Source of the DNA: an uncultured Clostridia bacterium
GTDB lineage: Bacteria; Bacillota; Clostridia; Oscillospirales; Ruminococcaceae
Assembly (NCBI GenBank): GCA_947629335.1
Contig: CANRDI010000001.1
Coordinates: 1 to 64,000 of the forward strand
Direction: 5' to 3'
DNA: 64,000 nucleotides
Made by a program: the position numbers and the translations under genes. The notes under the pieces were generated by a model. That model saw only the letters and a program-made list of their open reading frames with translations, made no database searches and had not been told where the DNA came from. Positions 43,052 to 52,131 of the stretch are shown one piece after another. How positions within the stretch are numbered: position 1 is the first letter of the stretch; the number at the start of each line of letters is the position of its first letter.

Positions 43052-43363
43052 GTAACTATATGTGTATCGGTTATATTTTATAACTTTTGTTAAATACAGC
43101 ATTATCGGGCTTTACGCCTGTCAGATCTGCAAAGAAACATACGGGTTCGCCGATTTGTTTCAAAATGAAGTATTTTTGAATAATATGCGAGAAAAAAATG
43201 TAAAATTTGGTCTACAAAGCCTTACTGTTAATTTGTTATAATATATATTAATGAAAATTGTTTTTCCGCTTTCATATTGCCGCTGTTAGGGGAAACGGCG
43301 GAGCAAAGACCTTCGATATGATCTTGCGGACGGCTTATATAAAATAAATTAGGAGTGAAAAAA
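43052..43363 (+). other. Long leader of the polysaccharide locus
   Basis: About 310 bases separate the predicted promoter from the first gene, with no supported ORF. Short complementary elements are present (cgggctttacgcctg; gccgctgttaggggaaacggc). Such leaders can carry antitermination or riboswitch elements, but I could not assign it to a known class. Confidence 0.5.
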
Positions 43364-44116
43364 GTGGCTGAACTGGAAACTATCGAGCGCGACGCCGTTG
43401 CTCAGACAGTTGAAGTAGTCGAAAAACCTGAAGAGGGCGTTTACAGAAAACGTCCGGCATTCTTTTTCTTTAAAAGGGTGTTTGACATTTTTGCATCGCT
43501 TTTGGCGAGCATTATTCTGATCGTTCCGCTGGCGGTTGTGGCGGTGATGATAATGATAAAAGATCCGGGAAATCCGTTTTACATACAGACCAGAGTAGGA
43601 AAAGGCGGAAAACCTTTGAGAATATTAAAATTCCGCACAATGAGAAAAAATGCGGACAAGCTCGAAGATATGCTTACACCCGAACAGCTTGAAGAGTATA
43701 AAAAAGAATATAAGCTCGATGATGATCCGAGGCTTATCGGATATAAGAAAGAGGGCGACGGAAAAACGTGCTTCGGAGCGCGTTTAAGACAGATGTCAAT
43801 AGACGAGCTTCCTCAAATTCCGTATAATATCCTCATAAAAGGCGATATGTCGGTCGTTGGACCAAGACCGATACTAAGAGAAGAGCTTGAAAAATACTAC
43901 ACCCCCACACAGCAGGATGATCTGCTTGCGGTAAAACCCGGACTTACAGGTTATTGGCAGGCGTATGCGCGTAATGATGCCAAATATCAAATCGGGGGGG
44001 GCGGAGAGCGTCAGCAAATGGAGCTTTATTACATAGAGAATATGAGTCCGACGTTGGATATAAAGATAATCTTCAAGACAATAAGCTCCGTACTTCTCCG
44101 CAAAGGTGCGAAGTAA
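43364..44116 (+). CDS. Priming sugar-phosphate transferase (polyprenyl-phosphate, WbaP/EpsL type)
   Basis: This enzyme starts repeat-unit synthesis by moving a sugar-1-phosphate onto undecaprenyl phosphate. The 250 residues show one N-terminal membrane segment (about 38-60), LKFRTM, SIDELPQIPYNIL, MSVVGPRPIL and KPGLTGYWQAYAR, all of the bacterial sugar transferase family. A G8 tract (43994-44001) encodes IGGGGERQ near the C-terminus. GTG 43364 is preferred because AGGAG overlaps the track GTG at 43355. The sugar transferred cannot be told. Confidence 0.92.
   Translation: MAELETIERDAVAQTVEVVEKPEEGVYRKRPAFFFFKRVFDIFASLLASIILIVPLAVVAVMIMIKDPGNPFYIQTRVGKGGKPLRILKFRTMRKNADKLEDMLTPEQLEEYKKEYKLDDDPRLIGYKKEGDGKTCFGARLRQMSIDELPQIPYNILIKGDMSVVGPRPILREELEKYYTPTQQDDLLAVKPGLTGYWQAYARNDAKYQIGGGGERQQMELYYIENMSPTLDIKIIFKTISSVLLRKGAK
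43994..44001 (+). repeat. G8 tract in priming sugar transferase
   Basis: Eight consecutive G inside the reading frame (atc ggg ggg ggc gga). Loss or gain of one G would shift the frame about 40 codons before the stop. Confidence 0.9.
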
Positions 44117-44733
44117 AGCCAAAACCGTTTTATGATTTTGTTAAAAGAACGTTTGATATTGTCGTGGCGGTTGTGTGCCTTACGGTTGGGCTTCCGATTT
44201 ACATAATAATCGCGGTCGCGGTTGTGATTGACGATTTTGGAAATCCGTTTTTCGTGCAGGAGCGCGTCGGAAAAAACGGAAAGCTGTTTAAAATGGTTAA
44301 GTTCAGGACAATGTACGTTAATGCCGATGATATGAAGCACGAGCTTGAGGGTAAAAATGAGTATGAAAGCGTTCATTTTAAGATAACAGACAATCCGCGC
44401 GTTACAAAAGTAGGAAAATTTCTGTGCAGGACGTCTCTTGACGAAACGCCGCAGGCTCTGAATTTACTAATGGGTTCAATGACTATCATAGGTCCGCGGC
44501 AAATTATGTAGGACGAGATTTGGGTGAATTATTTGCCAGAAGAGCAGAAAATGTTGCTTTCAATGAAGCCTGGACTGACCAGACATTGTAAGGTGTATGT
44601 TAGGAATGGCGCTGCTTATGTTGACTGCATGCGTCAACAAATGGAGGAAGATGCGTATGTGCAGAGGTCATTTTGGAATTATTTGATTTTGTTAGTTACA
44701 GTCAAGACCGTCGTGGGACAAAGTGGGGTATAA
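44116..44733 (+). pseudogene. Decayed second sugar transferase (in-frame TAG, no start)
   Basis: In one frame the sequence reads KPKPFYDFVKRTFDIVVAVV, VKFRTMYVNADDMKHELEG, TSLDETPQALNLLMGSMTIIGPRQIM, then TAG (44509-44511), then DEIWVNYLPEEQK and MKPGLTRHCKVYVRN. It is clearly a relative of the gene before it, and the alignment continues past the TAG, where family members have a coding residue after GPRP. No ATG, GTG or TTG with a ribosome site begins the N-terminal part. Past the stop the sequence drifts from consensus (KPGLTRH for KPGLTGY), so the decay is not recent. Confidence 0.85.
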
Positions 44734-44780
44734 GATATATTGCCCGTGTGATAAATTTAAAGAAAAGTGGATAGTTATCA

Positions 44781-45647
44781 ATGATAAAGATTGGAATTGT
44801 AATTCTTACTTGGAATTCGGAAAAGTGTATAGACCAGTGCTTGAAATCCATTAAATCTCTTAACAGCAATTTTCTTTCCGTTAAGGCGATTGTTGTTGAC
44901 AACGGCTCATCTGACAAGACTTTAGAAATAGTTAAGTCTTATACTGAATTTTCAGACGAAGGTTCCGACTTTACGTTTGAAACTATATCACTTGATAAAA
45001 ACTATGGCACTACTTTGAGCAGAAACAAAGGAATTAAAAAACTTTTGGAGGATCCAAATATAAGTTATATTTGCATTCTTGACTCTGACACGGTTGTAAA
45101 TACCGAAGCTGTCATAAGACTTGTTGATGTTGTAGAAAATGACATGGGTTGTGCTGTTGTTGGACCGAAAATGAAAGACAAAAAGGATGTTTATCAGAAT
45201 TCGGGCAGAAATATTCCTACATTGACCGAAAAGCTTTTTAAGGTTCTTCCAATCAAGTCATTAAAGAAAAAAGGTCGGGCAATGGAAGCCTCTGTTAATG
45301 TAGACGGAAGCGGAACCGCCGAGGTAGGGTATCTTTTATCAGCCTGTTGGATGATGAGAAAGGAAATTTTCAGAACGGTTGGTTTATTGGACGAGAAAAT
45401 TTTTTACGCTCCCGAGGATGTTGAATTCTGTATCAGATGCCACAAAGCCGGATATACGGTTAAGTATTGCCGCGATGCAGAAATTATACACGAGTGGCAG
45501 AGACTTTCCAGAAAAAAGCTTTTCAGCAAGCACAATTTTGAACATATAAAAGGGCTGGCATATATGTTTATAAAGCATAAATATCTGTTCAGCACTGAAA
45601 AGATAGAAAAAATATATGAAGAGAACAGGAAATCGGTGGAAATATGA
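44781..45647 (+). CDS. Glycosyltransferase family 2
   Basis: A GT-A fold glycosyltransferase of 288 residues: IGIVILTWNSEKCIDQCLKSI, IVVDNGSSDKTLEIV, ILDSDTVV (the DxD metal site) and DEKIFYAPEDVEFCIRCHKAGY. It probably adds one sugar to the lipid-linked repeat unit at the inner face of the membrane; rhamnosyltransferase-like members share this layout. Base composition is AT-rich compared with the housekeeping genes. It overlaps the radical SAM gene by four bases. Confidence 0.9.
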   Translation: MIKIGIVILTWNSEKCIDQCLKSIKSLNSNFLSVKAIVVDNGSSDKTLEIVKSYTEFSDEGSDFTFETISLDKNYGTTLSRNKGIKKLLEDPNISYICILDSDTVVNTEAVIRLVDVVENDMGCAVVGPKMKDKKDVYQNSGRNIPTLTEKLFKVLPIKSLKKKGRAMEASVNVDGSGTAEVGYLLSACWMMRKEIFRTVGLLDEKIFYAPEDVEFCIRCHKAGYTVKYCRDAEIIHEWQRLSRKKLFSKHNFEHIKGLAYMFIKHKYLFSTEKIEKIYEENRKSVEI

Positions 45648-47110
45648 AAGTTTTTTTTGTGAACCCTCCATTCAAATCAGAATACGGAAAGTTTTCAAGG
45701 GAAAACAGAAGCCCTGCGGTCACGCGAAGTGGGACACTGTATTATCCGCTGTGGTTGATCTATTCCGCCGCAGTCTGCGAAAAGGACGGATTCGATGTTC
45801 GGTTTTTGGATGCCCCCGCATCACCTCTCAACGAAGAACAGTCATTAGAAATCATCGCTAAAGAGGGAGATAATGCGAAGCTGTTTGTAATCAGTACCAG
45901 CACGCCGTCCATTTACAGCGATGTTGCATTTGCGGAGAAAATCAAAGCGCTTTATCCCGATTCCTTTATTCTGCTTGTTGGTACGCACCCATCAGCGATG
46001 CCGGAAGAAACGCTGCGACTGAGTGAAAAAGTCAACGCCGTGGCGCGAAAGGAATTTGACTATATCGTCAGGGGTGTTGCAAGAGCTTTAAGGGACGGTA
46101 AAAATCCCAATGAGGTCAACGGGCTTACATATCACGAAAAAGGAGAGATAAAGGCAAACCCGGATATGGAGTATATCACCGAGCTTGATGAGATACCATT
46201 TGCTGCGGAATTTATAAAGAAGCATCTCAATGAACGCGACTATTTCTTTGCAGCTTCGTCATATCCCGAAATTCAGATTTTTACCGGAAGAGGGTGCATG
46301 GCAAGGTGTAATTTTTGTGTCTATCCTCAAACAATGCATGGACATCAGTACCGCCTGAGAACTCCCGAAAATGTTGTCGCGGAGTTTCAGTATATAGCAG
46401 ATAATTTTCCGGACGTAAAAGAAGTCGTTATTGAGGACGATACCTTTACAGCCAAAAAGGACAGGGTAATAGAGATATGCAAGCTGCTTGTCGAAAAGGG
46501 CCTTAATGAGCGTCTGAAATGGCTTTGCAATGCAAGGGTAAACCTTGATCTTGAAACTATGGAAGCGATGAAGGCAGCGGGGTGCCACCTAATAATCCCC
46601 GGAATTGAAAGCGGCTCTCAGCAAATTCTTAACAACATCAAAAAGGGAACAACCATTGAGCAGATACAGAACTATATTTCGAACGCGAAAAAAGCGAAAC
46701 TTATGGTTCATGCCTGCTATATGGTAGGAAACAACGGCGAAACGCGGGAAACAATGGAAGAAACGTTCCGACTCGCGCTCAAGTTGAACACTGATACAGC
46801 TCAATTTTATCCTCTTTTGCCTTTCCCCGGAACTGAAGCATATTATTGGGCAAAAACGAACGGATATATAAAAGGCGGCTATGACGATTACCTGAAAGAG
46901 GACGGAACGATTAATTGCGTTTTGGCGTTACCAAATTTGTCATCGGATGAACTGGTGAAATTCTGTGATGACGCAAGAAGAAAGTATTATCTGAGACTGA
47001 GATATATTCTTCACAGGATCTGGATGGGTATCAAGAGCCCCGAAGATTTGAAGAGAAGTCTTAAAGCATTTGGAAGCATTAAGGGGTTTTTGTTTAAGAA
47101 AACTAAGTAA
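45644..47110 (+). CDS. B12-binding-domain radical SAM protein
   Basis: A 488-residue protein with an N-terminal cobalamin-binding-type domain (VGTHPSAMPEETL, DYIVRGVARALRDG) and a radical SAM domain with C-x3-C-x2-C in TGRGCMARCNFCVYP. Relatives (BchE/HpnJ-like) methylate or cyclise unactivated carbons. Here it sits between glycosyltransferases in a polysaccharide locus, suggesting modification of the sugar or lipid carrier; that is inference. The classic DxHxxG motif of methylcobalamin-binding domains is not evident, so cobalamin use is uncertain. Confidence 0.83.
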   Translation: MKVFFVNPPFKSEYGKFSRENRSPAVTRSGTLYYPLWLIYSAAVCEKDGFDVRFLDAPASPLNEEQSLEIIAKEGDNAKLFVISTSTPSIYSDVAFAEKIKALYPDSFILLVGTHPSAMPEETLRLSEKVNAVARKEFDYIVRGVARALRDGKNPNEVNGLTYHEKGEIKANPDMEYITELDEIPFAAEFIKKHLNERDYFFAASSYPEIQIFTGRGCMARCNFCVYPQTMHGHQYRLRTPENVVAEFQYIADNFPDVKEVVIEDDTFTAKKDRVIEICKLLVEKGLNERLKWLCNARVNLDLETMEAMKAAGCHLIIPGIESGSQQILNNIKKGTTIEQIQNYISNAKKAKLMVHACYMVGNNGETRETMEETFRLALKLNTDTAQFYPLLPFPGTEAYYWAKTNGYIKGGYDDYLKEDGTINCVLALPNLSSDELVKFCDDARRKYYLRLRYILHRIWMGIKSPEDLKRSLKAFGSIKGFLFKKTK

Positions 47111-47120
47111 CGGAGGGGTT

Positions 47121-48134
47121 ATGTCCGAAAATAAATGTTACAGTTGGATAGTTTCCATGCGGGCATTTGCAGCGTCTGCAATAGTTCTTTTGCATGTAAT
47201 TGCAGGTTGGATAATAGAAATTCCTTCGGGGGGGGTAAATGGCATAAGATGGGTATTAGATTGCGTTATTGTACAAGTACTTGTCAGATGGGCTGTTCCC
47301 TGCTTTGTGATGATAACAGGCTTTCTTTTGCTTGACCCGGAAAAAAATATTGATCTTAAGAAGAATTTAAGATATGTTCTGAGAATGGTAGCAATTTTGT
47401 TGACTTTCGGGTTATTATACTGCCTTATGGAGTCAGCTGCCACTGATGGCTTTGGAAATATACCCAAAACTGTTATAAATTCAGTAAAAAATCTTTTTGA
47501 AGGTCATAGCTGGTCACATATGTGGTATGTGTATATGCTGATAGGTCTGTATCTCCTGTTGCCCATGTTCAGAACTTTAACAAAGTTTGCTGATAAAAAG
47601 ACATATGAATTTATTCTTGCAGTGTTGTTTTGCTTTACAGTGGTGAGACCAACGGTAAACGAGATTTCGGGAATGGAGCTTGAAGCATATATCCCAATTA
47701 GCACATCATTTCCTTTTTATCTTTTGCTTGGATACTATATCCGTCAGTATGGTATTAAGAAAGAATTATCCGTGTTTAGCATCATTTTAGGAACCGCAGG
47801 AACGGCAGTCGGTCAGTTATTTGCTTTTGGAAATCAGCCTGACAATTTGTTTGTAGCACTTTATTCGGCGGGAATTTTTTCCCTTGCAATGAATAACAGC
47901 TTTCTTGAAAAAGCCGGGAAAAATAAAATTATCAAGCAAATTTCAAAATATTCCTTCGGTATATATTTAATACATCCATTGTTTTTGAATGTATTGAACA
48001 AGGTGTTTGGCATTTTTCCTGACATACTTTCGACAGGTATAGGAGAATTGGCGTTTTATATTGTAGCATTCAGCGGAGCGTTTGTTTTATCGTGGATTCT
48101 TGGCAAGATACCGCTGGTTAGAGAAATTTTATAA
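47121..48134 (+). CDS. Acyltransferase family 3 membrane protein
   Basis: A 337-residue protein with about ten hydrophobic segments. It starts YSWIVSMRAFAASAIVLLHV, with the conserved histidine of OafA/WecH-type O-acyltransferases, followed by WAVPCFVMITGFLLLDP. It probably O-acetylates the polysaccharide or its repeat unit. A G8 tract (47228-47235) lies near the start of the gene (ccttcgggggggg). ATG 47121 follows GGAGGGG and is preferred to the track start. Confidence 0.88.
   Translation: MSENKCYSWIVSMRAFAASAIVLLHVIAGWIIEIPSGGVNGIRWVLDCVIVQVLVRWAVPCFVMITGFLLLDPEKNIDLKKNLRYVLRMVAILLTFGLLYCLMESAATDGFGNIPKTVINSVKNLFEGHSWSHMWYVYMLIGLYLLLPMFRTLTKFADKKTYEFILAVLFCFTVVRPTVNEISGMELEAYIPISTSFPFYLLLGYYIRQYGIKKELSVFSIILGTAGTAVGQLFAFGNQPDNLFVALYSAGIFSLAMNNSFLEKAGKNKIIKQISKYSFGIYLIHPLFLNVLNKVFGIFPDILSTGIGELAFYIVAFSGAFVLSWILGKIPLVREIL
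47228..47235 (+). repeat. G8 tract in acyltransferase 3 (first copy)
   Basis: Eight consecutive G at about codons 36-39 (tcg ggg ggg gta). A one-base change would truncate the protein early. Confidence 0.9.
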
Positions 48135-48156
48135 AAAGTTTAGGGTGACAAAACAA

Positions 48157-48697
48157 ATGAAAATTTTACAGGAAATAAAACGAATCTATCGTGGAGAGGT
48201 TCCATTGTCAGTATTACTCAAACGTGGCTTGACGGTCGGAGAAAATTTTAGTATGCAGTCAAGCGTAACAATTGATCCTTGCCATTGCTAGTTAGTTAAA
48301 ATCGGAGACAATGTAACATTGGCACCTCATGTGCAAATACTTGCTCATGATGCCAGTACAAAGCGATATTTGGGCTATACAAAAATTGGTCGCGTCCTTA
48401 TAGGAAACAATGTCTTTGTTGGCGCAGGAACGATTATACTCCCCTCGGTAGCAATTGGAAATAATGTAATAATTGGTGCAGGGGGTAATTACGCATGATC
48501 TTCCGGATAATGGCGTATATGTGGGTGCTCCGGCAAAGTTCTTGTGTTCTACAGACGAATATATCAAAAAAGAAAAGGAACGCATGACAGTCTCTGTTTG
48601 TTACGATGAATCTTATACGTTATATGGTGGTGTATCAAGTGAAAAGAAAAATAAAATGATTCATGATTTGGAAAATTATAGCGGATTTATTCGGTAA
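48157..48697 (+). pseudogene. Decayed left-handed beta-helix acetyltransferase (TAG plus frameshift)
   Basis: The frame reads MKILQEIKRIYRGEVPLSV...IDPCHC, TAG (48289-48291), then LVKIGDNVTLAPHVQILAHDAS and IGNNVFVGAGTIILPSVAIGNNVIIGAG, a hexapeptide-repeat acetyltransferase of the serine/maltose acetyltransferase type. The TAG most simply replaces a TGG (family consensus HxWLVxIGDN). At a G5 tract (48481-48485) the frame then shifts to VITHDLPDNGVYVGAPAKFL. Adding two G would restore GAGGVITHDLP. The two lesions together make it non-functional here. Confidence 0.88.
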
Positions 48698-48723
48698 AAA
48701 GGTTTTTAAGTGGAGATGTGAAA

Positions 48724-49956
48724 ATGACGGATAAAAAAATTATCCTTGTGTACGATTTTGCATGTATAAACGGTGGCGCAGCCAAAGTAGCTATTACGGA
48801 AGCAGTTGCTTTAGCAGAAAGAGGTTATGATGTAACTTTTTTTGCCGGCGTCGGACCCGTGGATGAGAAATTGAAAAGTGCCGGGGTAAAAGTAGTATGT
48901 CTTGAACAGACTGAGTTGAAAAATCAACTGAGTGGACTGAAGGGCAAACTTAAAGGCGCAGCACAGGGCTTTTGGAATACATATGCTGAAAACAAATTTG
49001 CTGAGTTATTAAGTTCATATTCTCCCCAAAATTCGATTGTACATTTTCACGGTTGGTCATTAGCTCTGTCACCTGCATTGTTTTCTGTCACTGCAAAAAG
49101 AGGATTTAAAATAGCTATTACCACGCATGATTACGAAGTGGATTGTCCGGTGCGCACATATTTTAACTATCACAAAGGAAAAATGTGTGACTGTGCTGCG
49201 ATGTCTTATAAGTGCATTTTTACAAACTGTGATAAAAGGAGTTATGTTCAAAAGCTATACAGGATCATTCGTCAGAAAAAACTCATTTCACTTTTGAGAA
49301 AAAATGATGTATCTCTTATATGTCTTTCCGAATTTAACAAATCGATCATAGAGCACGATCTTAAATTTAACTGTAAAAGATACATTGTTCCAAATCTTAT
49401 TGATATTCCTCAGAAAATAGAAACCTGTCCGGAAAACAATAAGTTTTATTTGTTTGTAGGTAGATTTAATCCTGAAAAGGGTGTTGAGTTGTTCTGCGAA
49501 GCTGTTTTAAAAGCAGGAGTTAAAGGAATTGCAATAGGGGATGGCGATCAAATAGAAGAACTCAAAAAGAAATATCCAAATGTTGAATTTTGCGGATGGT
49601 TAACAGCAGAAAAAATGAGACCTTATATAATGAAATCAAGATGTTTTGTTGTACCATCTTTGTGGTATGAAGGAGCACCATTGACTGTACCGGAAATCCA
49701 GTGTGCATACGCATTACCGTGTATTGTGCCAACCCCTTGTGGCGCTCAGGAGTATATAGAACATGGAAAAAATGGATATATTTTCAAAAGTGGAGATTTA
49801 AGCGAGCTGGTCAAGTACATGGAAGAGTTTAAAGATGATGCACTTGTTCATAATATGCATGAAAATTGCCTTAAGATATCTTATAAAAGTCAATATGAAG
49901 CATCCAGTCATATTAACACCCTTATTAAATGCTATTCGTTAATCTTAGAAAGCTAA
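48724..49956 (+). CDS. Glycosyltransferase family 4
   Basis: A GT-B fold glycosyltransferase of 410 residues. The N-terminus IILVYDFACINGGAAKVA, VGRFNPEKGVELFCEAV and EGAPLTVPEIQCAYALPCIVPTPCGAQEYI (the E-x7-E region) fit family GT4. A cysteine-rich stretch in the N-terminal domain (DCPVRTYFNYHKGKMCDCAAMSYKC, shortened) is seen in related capsule enzymes. The start ATG 48724 has GGAG 8 bases upstream. Donor and acceptor are unknown. Confidence 0.9.
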   Translation: MTDKKIILVYDFACINGGAAKVAITEAVALAERGYDVTFFAGVGPVDEKLKSAGVKVVCLEQTELKNQLSGLKGKLKGAAQGFWNTYAENKFAELLSSYSPQNSIVHFHGWSLALSPALFSVTAKRGFKIAITTHDYEVDCPVRTYFNYHKGKMCDCAAMSYKCIFTNCDKRSYVQKLYRIIRQKKLISLLRKNDVSLICLSEFNKSIIEHDLKFNCKRYIVPNLIDIPQKIETCPENNKFYLFVGRFNPEKGVELFCEAVLKAGVKGIAIGDGDQIEELKKKYPNVEFCGWLTAEKMRPYIMKSRCFVVPSLWYEGAPLTVPEIQCAYALPCIVPTPCGAQEYIEHGKNGYIFKSGDLSELVKYMEEFKDDALVHNMHENCLKISYKSQYEASSHINTLIKCYSLILES

Positions 49957-49989
49957 GATGAAAATAAACATTTGGGGATTAATTGCATA

Positions 49990-51114
49990 ATGATATATTT
50001 CTTTACCTTTATTTCATCCATAGTTTTATGCTATGTCGGAGAAAAATTAGAAAAAAGCAAAAAGAAAAAATATGGCCCTTTTCCGTATCTTCTCTACGGA
50101 TTTGCTGTGTTACTGTTAATTATTATTGCAGGATGCAGAGATTACAGCATCGGTACAGATATAGGAATTTATGGAAATTTGCTTTTCAATGGGGCAACGA
50201 TTAATTCAAATTTTGCCATTTATTTGAAAAATTATGGCTCTCGTGCCGAACCACTTTATCTGTTACTTAATTTCATAATCAGCAGACTGACAGATTCTGC
50301 ACATTGGCTATATGCAGTAGTGGGTGCGATTATATATATCGGCTTCTTTGTCGGTTTATACAGGTTTCGGGATCGTGTTTCGCTTACATACGGTTGGACG
50401 GTTTTTATTCTTTTGTTTTATGGAATCTCTTATAATCTAATGCGCCAGATGCTTGCCATGTCTATGCTTTTTATGGGAAGTATCCATCTCCTGAATAAAA
50501 AATATGTTCGATTCCTTCCGTATGTTATACTTGCTGCTCTGTTTCATCAAACATCTATAGTTTTTTCTGTAGCAATTATTGGGATACGAATCCTTATTCC
50601 AAAAAAGAATAAGGGATTATATAAATTCGCCGTATTTATGGGCGCGGTTTTTTTGATTTTTGGTTATAGTTATGTCATCCAATGGTTGATTGGACATGGA
50701 ATACTTGCGGAAAAGTATAGTCAATACATTTATCAGTATAATTTTAATATTGCAATCAATCCGCTCATTCAGCGTGCATTTCCAATTCTTATGTTCCTTA
50801 TCTTTAGCAAAAAGAAATACAAAGATGAGGATGAAATCAGGACGTTTCTACAATCAATGATGTATCTTGATTTGATTTTAATAGTTATGGGTAGTTTAGG
50901 AGCTGCTCCATTACAGAGAGTAGCAGCATACTGTTCAATTTATAATTTATATGCATATCCATTTTTCATTAGAAGAATTAATCCAGAATACAACAGAAGA
51001 GTTGTCGGAACTTTTATCGTTATTGCATTGATAGGCATTTGGATTTATCAATATGTATATAGAGGAAATGCCGAGATTTTCCCATATACATCAGAAGTTC
51101 TTGGAATTAAATAA
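49990..51114 (+). CDS. EpsG-family / Wzy-type polysaccharide polymerase
   Basis: A 374-residue membrane protein with about ten hydrophobic segments. IIIAGCRDYSIGTDIGIYGNLL, SYNLMRQMLAMSMLFMG and LAALFHQTSIVF are typical of the EpsG family, the likely polymerase of the repeat units outside the membrane. I prefer ATG 49990 over the track TTG 49972; the ribosome site is weak either way. Confidence 0.87.
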   Translation: MIYFFTFISSIVLCYVGEKLEKSKKKKYGPFPYLLYGFAVLLLIIIAGCRDYSIGTDIGIYGNLLFNGATINSNFAIYLKNYGSRAEPLYLLLNFIISRLTDSAHWLYAVVGAIIYIGFFVGLYRFRDRVSLTYGWTVFILLFYGISYNLMRQMLAMSMLFMGSIHLLNKKYVRFLPYVILAALFHQTSIVFSVAIIGIRILIPKKNKGLYKFAVFMGAVFLIFGYSYVIQWLIGHGILAEKYSQYIYQYNFNIAINPLIQRAFPILMFLIFSKKKYKDEDEIRTFLQSMMYLDLILIVMGSLGAAPLQRVAAYCSIYNLYAYPFFIRRINPEYNRRVVGTFIVIALIGIWIYQYVYRGNAEIFPYTSEVLGIK

Positions 51115-51134
51115 CATATTTTTGAGGTATTGGT

Positions 51135-52130
51135 ATGAAAATTCTCTCTATAAGCGTTGCCGCATACAATGCAGAAAAATGGCTATCAAAATGTCTTGAT
51201 TCATTTTGTATTCCCGAGGTCATGGATGCATTAGATGTAATAGTTGTCAATGATGGATCTTCTGACGGAACGTGTGAGGTCGCAAATAAATATGTTGCTG
51301 CTTATCCTGAAACATTCAGATTGATAGACAAGGGAAATGGAGGTCACGGCTCGACTATTAATGCATCTATTCCTAAGGCAGTCGGAAAGTATTATAAAAT
51401 TGTGGACGCAGATGACTGGGTTGAAAAGGATGGACTTGTTGATCTTATCAATAAGTTGAGATCCATAGATGCAGACGTAATTTATTCTCCGTATTATAAA
51501 GTGAATGCTGACAGTTTCAGTAAAACAAAATTTTTTGGAATGGAGAATAACAGTAAATTATATAACAAAATAATTGATATAGAGCTGCTTGATCCTGTTT
51601 TTGATATACAAATGCATGCGCTGACTTTCAGAACTGAATTGCTGCAAAAGAACTTTACAACCATAGATGAACACTGCTTCTATGTCGATATGGAGTATAA
51701 TGTCTTTTATTTTAGCATGGTAAAGAGCATATATATTTCGGATGTCCCTGTATACGATTATTTGGTCGGCACGAATGAACAAAGTGTAAACATGAAAAAC
51801 ATGGTTAAGCGCCGTGACCAACATCTGAAAGTCTGCAAACGGCTTTTTTCGTTTTATGGAAAAGGGCAGAGTTACATAGACAGGTTGATTGAAAACTGCA
51901 TAATAAACGAGTATCGTATACTTCTTGAGATAGCAGATCCTATTCGGTCAAAAAATGAACTGCTTCAGTTTGAAACGGTATTGAAAGAGTCTGACGAGAA
52001 ATTATATAATCACACGGTGTCAAATGGAATAAAAGACAAGAAACAAACCGCCATGGTCATTTGGCTGATTAGATTACTTCATTTTTGCGGATATAAAGGT
52101 GTTCACAGATTGATACATTTAAGAGGGTAA
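51135..52130 (+). CDS. Glycosyltransferase family 2
   Basis: A 331-residue GT-A enzyme: ILSISVAAYNAEKWLSKCLDSF, VIVVNDGSSDGT, DKGNGGHGSTINASIPKAVGKYYKIVDADDWV. The GNGGHGSTIN segment is a feature of one GT2 subgroup in Firmicutes capsule loci. The C-terminal 80 residues are helical. GAGG lies before the start, and the next gene begins 2 bases after the stop. Confidence 0.9.
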   Translation: MKILSISVAAYNAEKWLSKCLDSFCIPEVMDALDVIVVNDGSSDGTCEVANKYVAAYPETFRLIDKGNGGHGSTINASIPKAVGKYYKIVDADDWVEKDGLVDLINKLRSIDADVIYSPYYKVNADSFSKTKFFGMENNSKLYNKIIDIELLDPVFDIQMHALTFRTELLQKNFTTIDEHCFYVDMEYNVFYFSMVKSIYISDVPVYDYLVGTNEQSVNMKNMVKRRDQHLKVCKRLFSFYGKGQSYIDRLIENCIINEYRILLEIADPIRSKNELLQFETVLKESDEKLYNHTVSNGIKDKKQTAMVIWLIRLLHFCGYKGVHRLIHLRG

Positions 52131-52131
52131 A

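Noticed and set aside
43260-43363. Possible c-di-GMP (GEMM) riboswitch before the polysaccharide locus
   Set aside because: The segment ggggaaacggcggagcaaagacc only loosely recalls the GEMM core; the required hairpin between the conserved blocks and the tetraloop-receptor pattern could not be placed.
44509-48291. TAG recoding or suppression in two disrupted genes
   Set aside because: Both disrupted genes stop at TAG, but each can be explained by a single base change and each carries other lesions (missing start, frameshift). Two cases are too few to suggest recoding.
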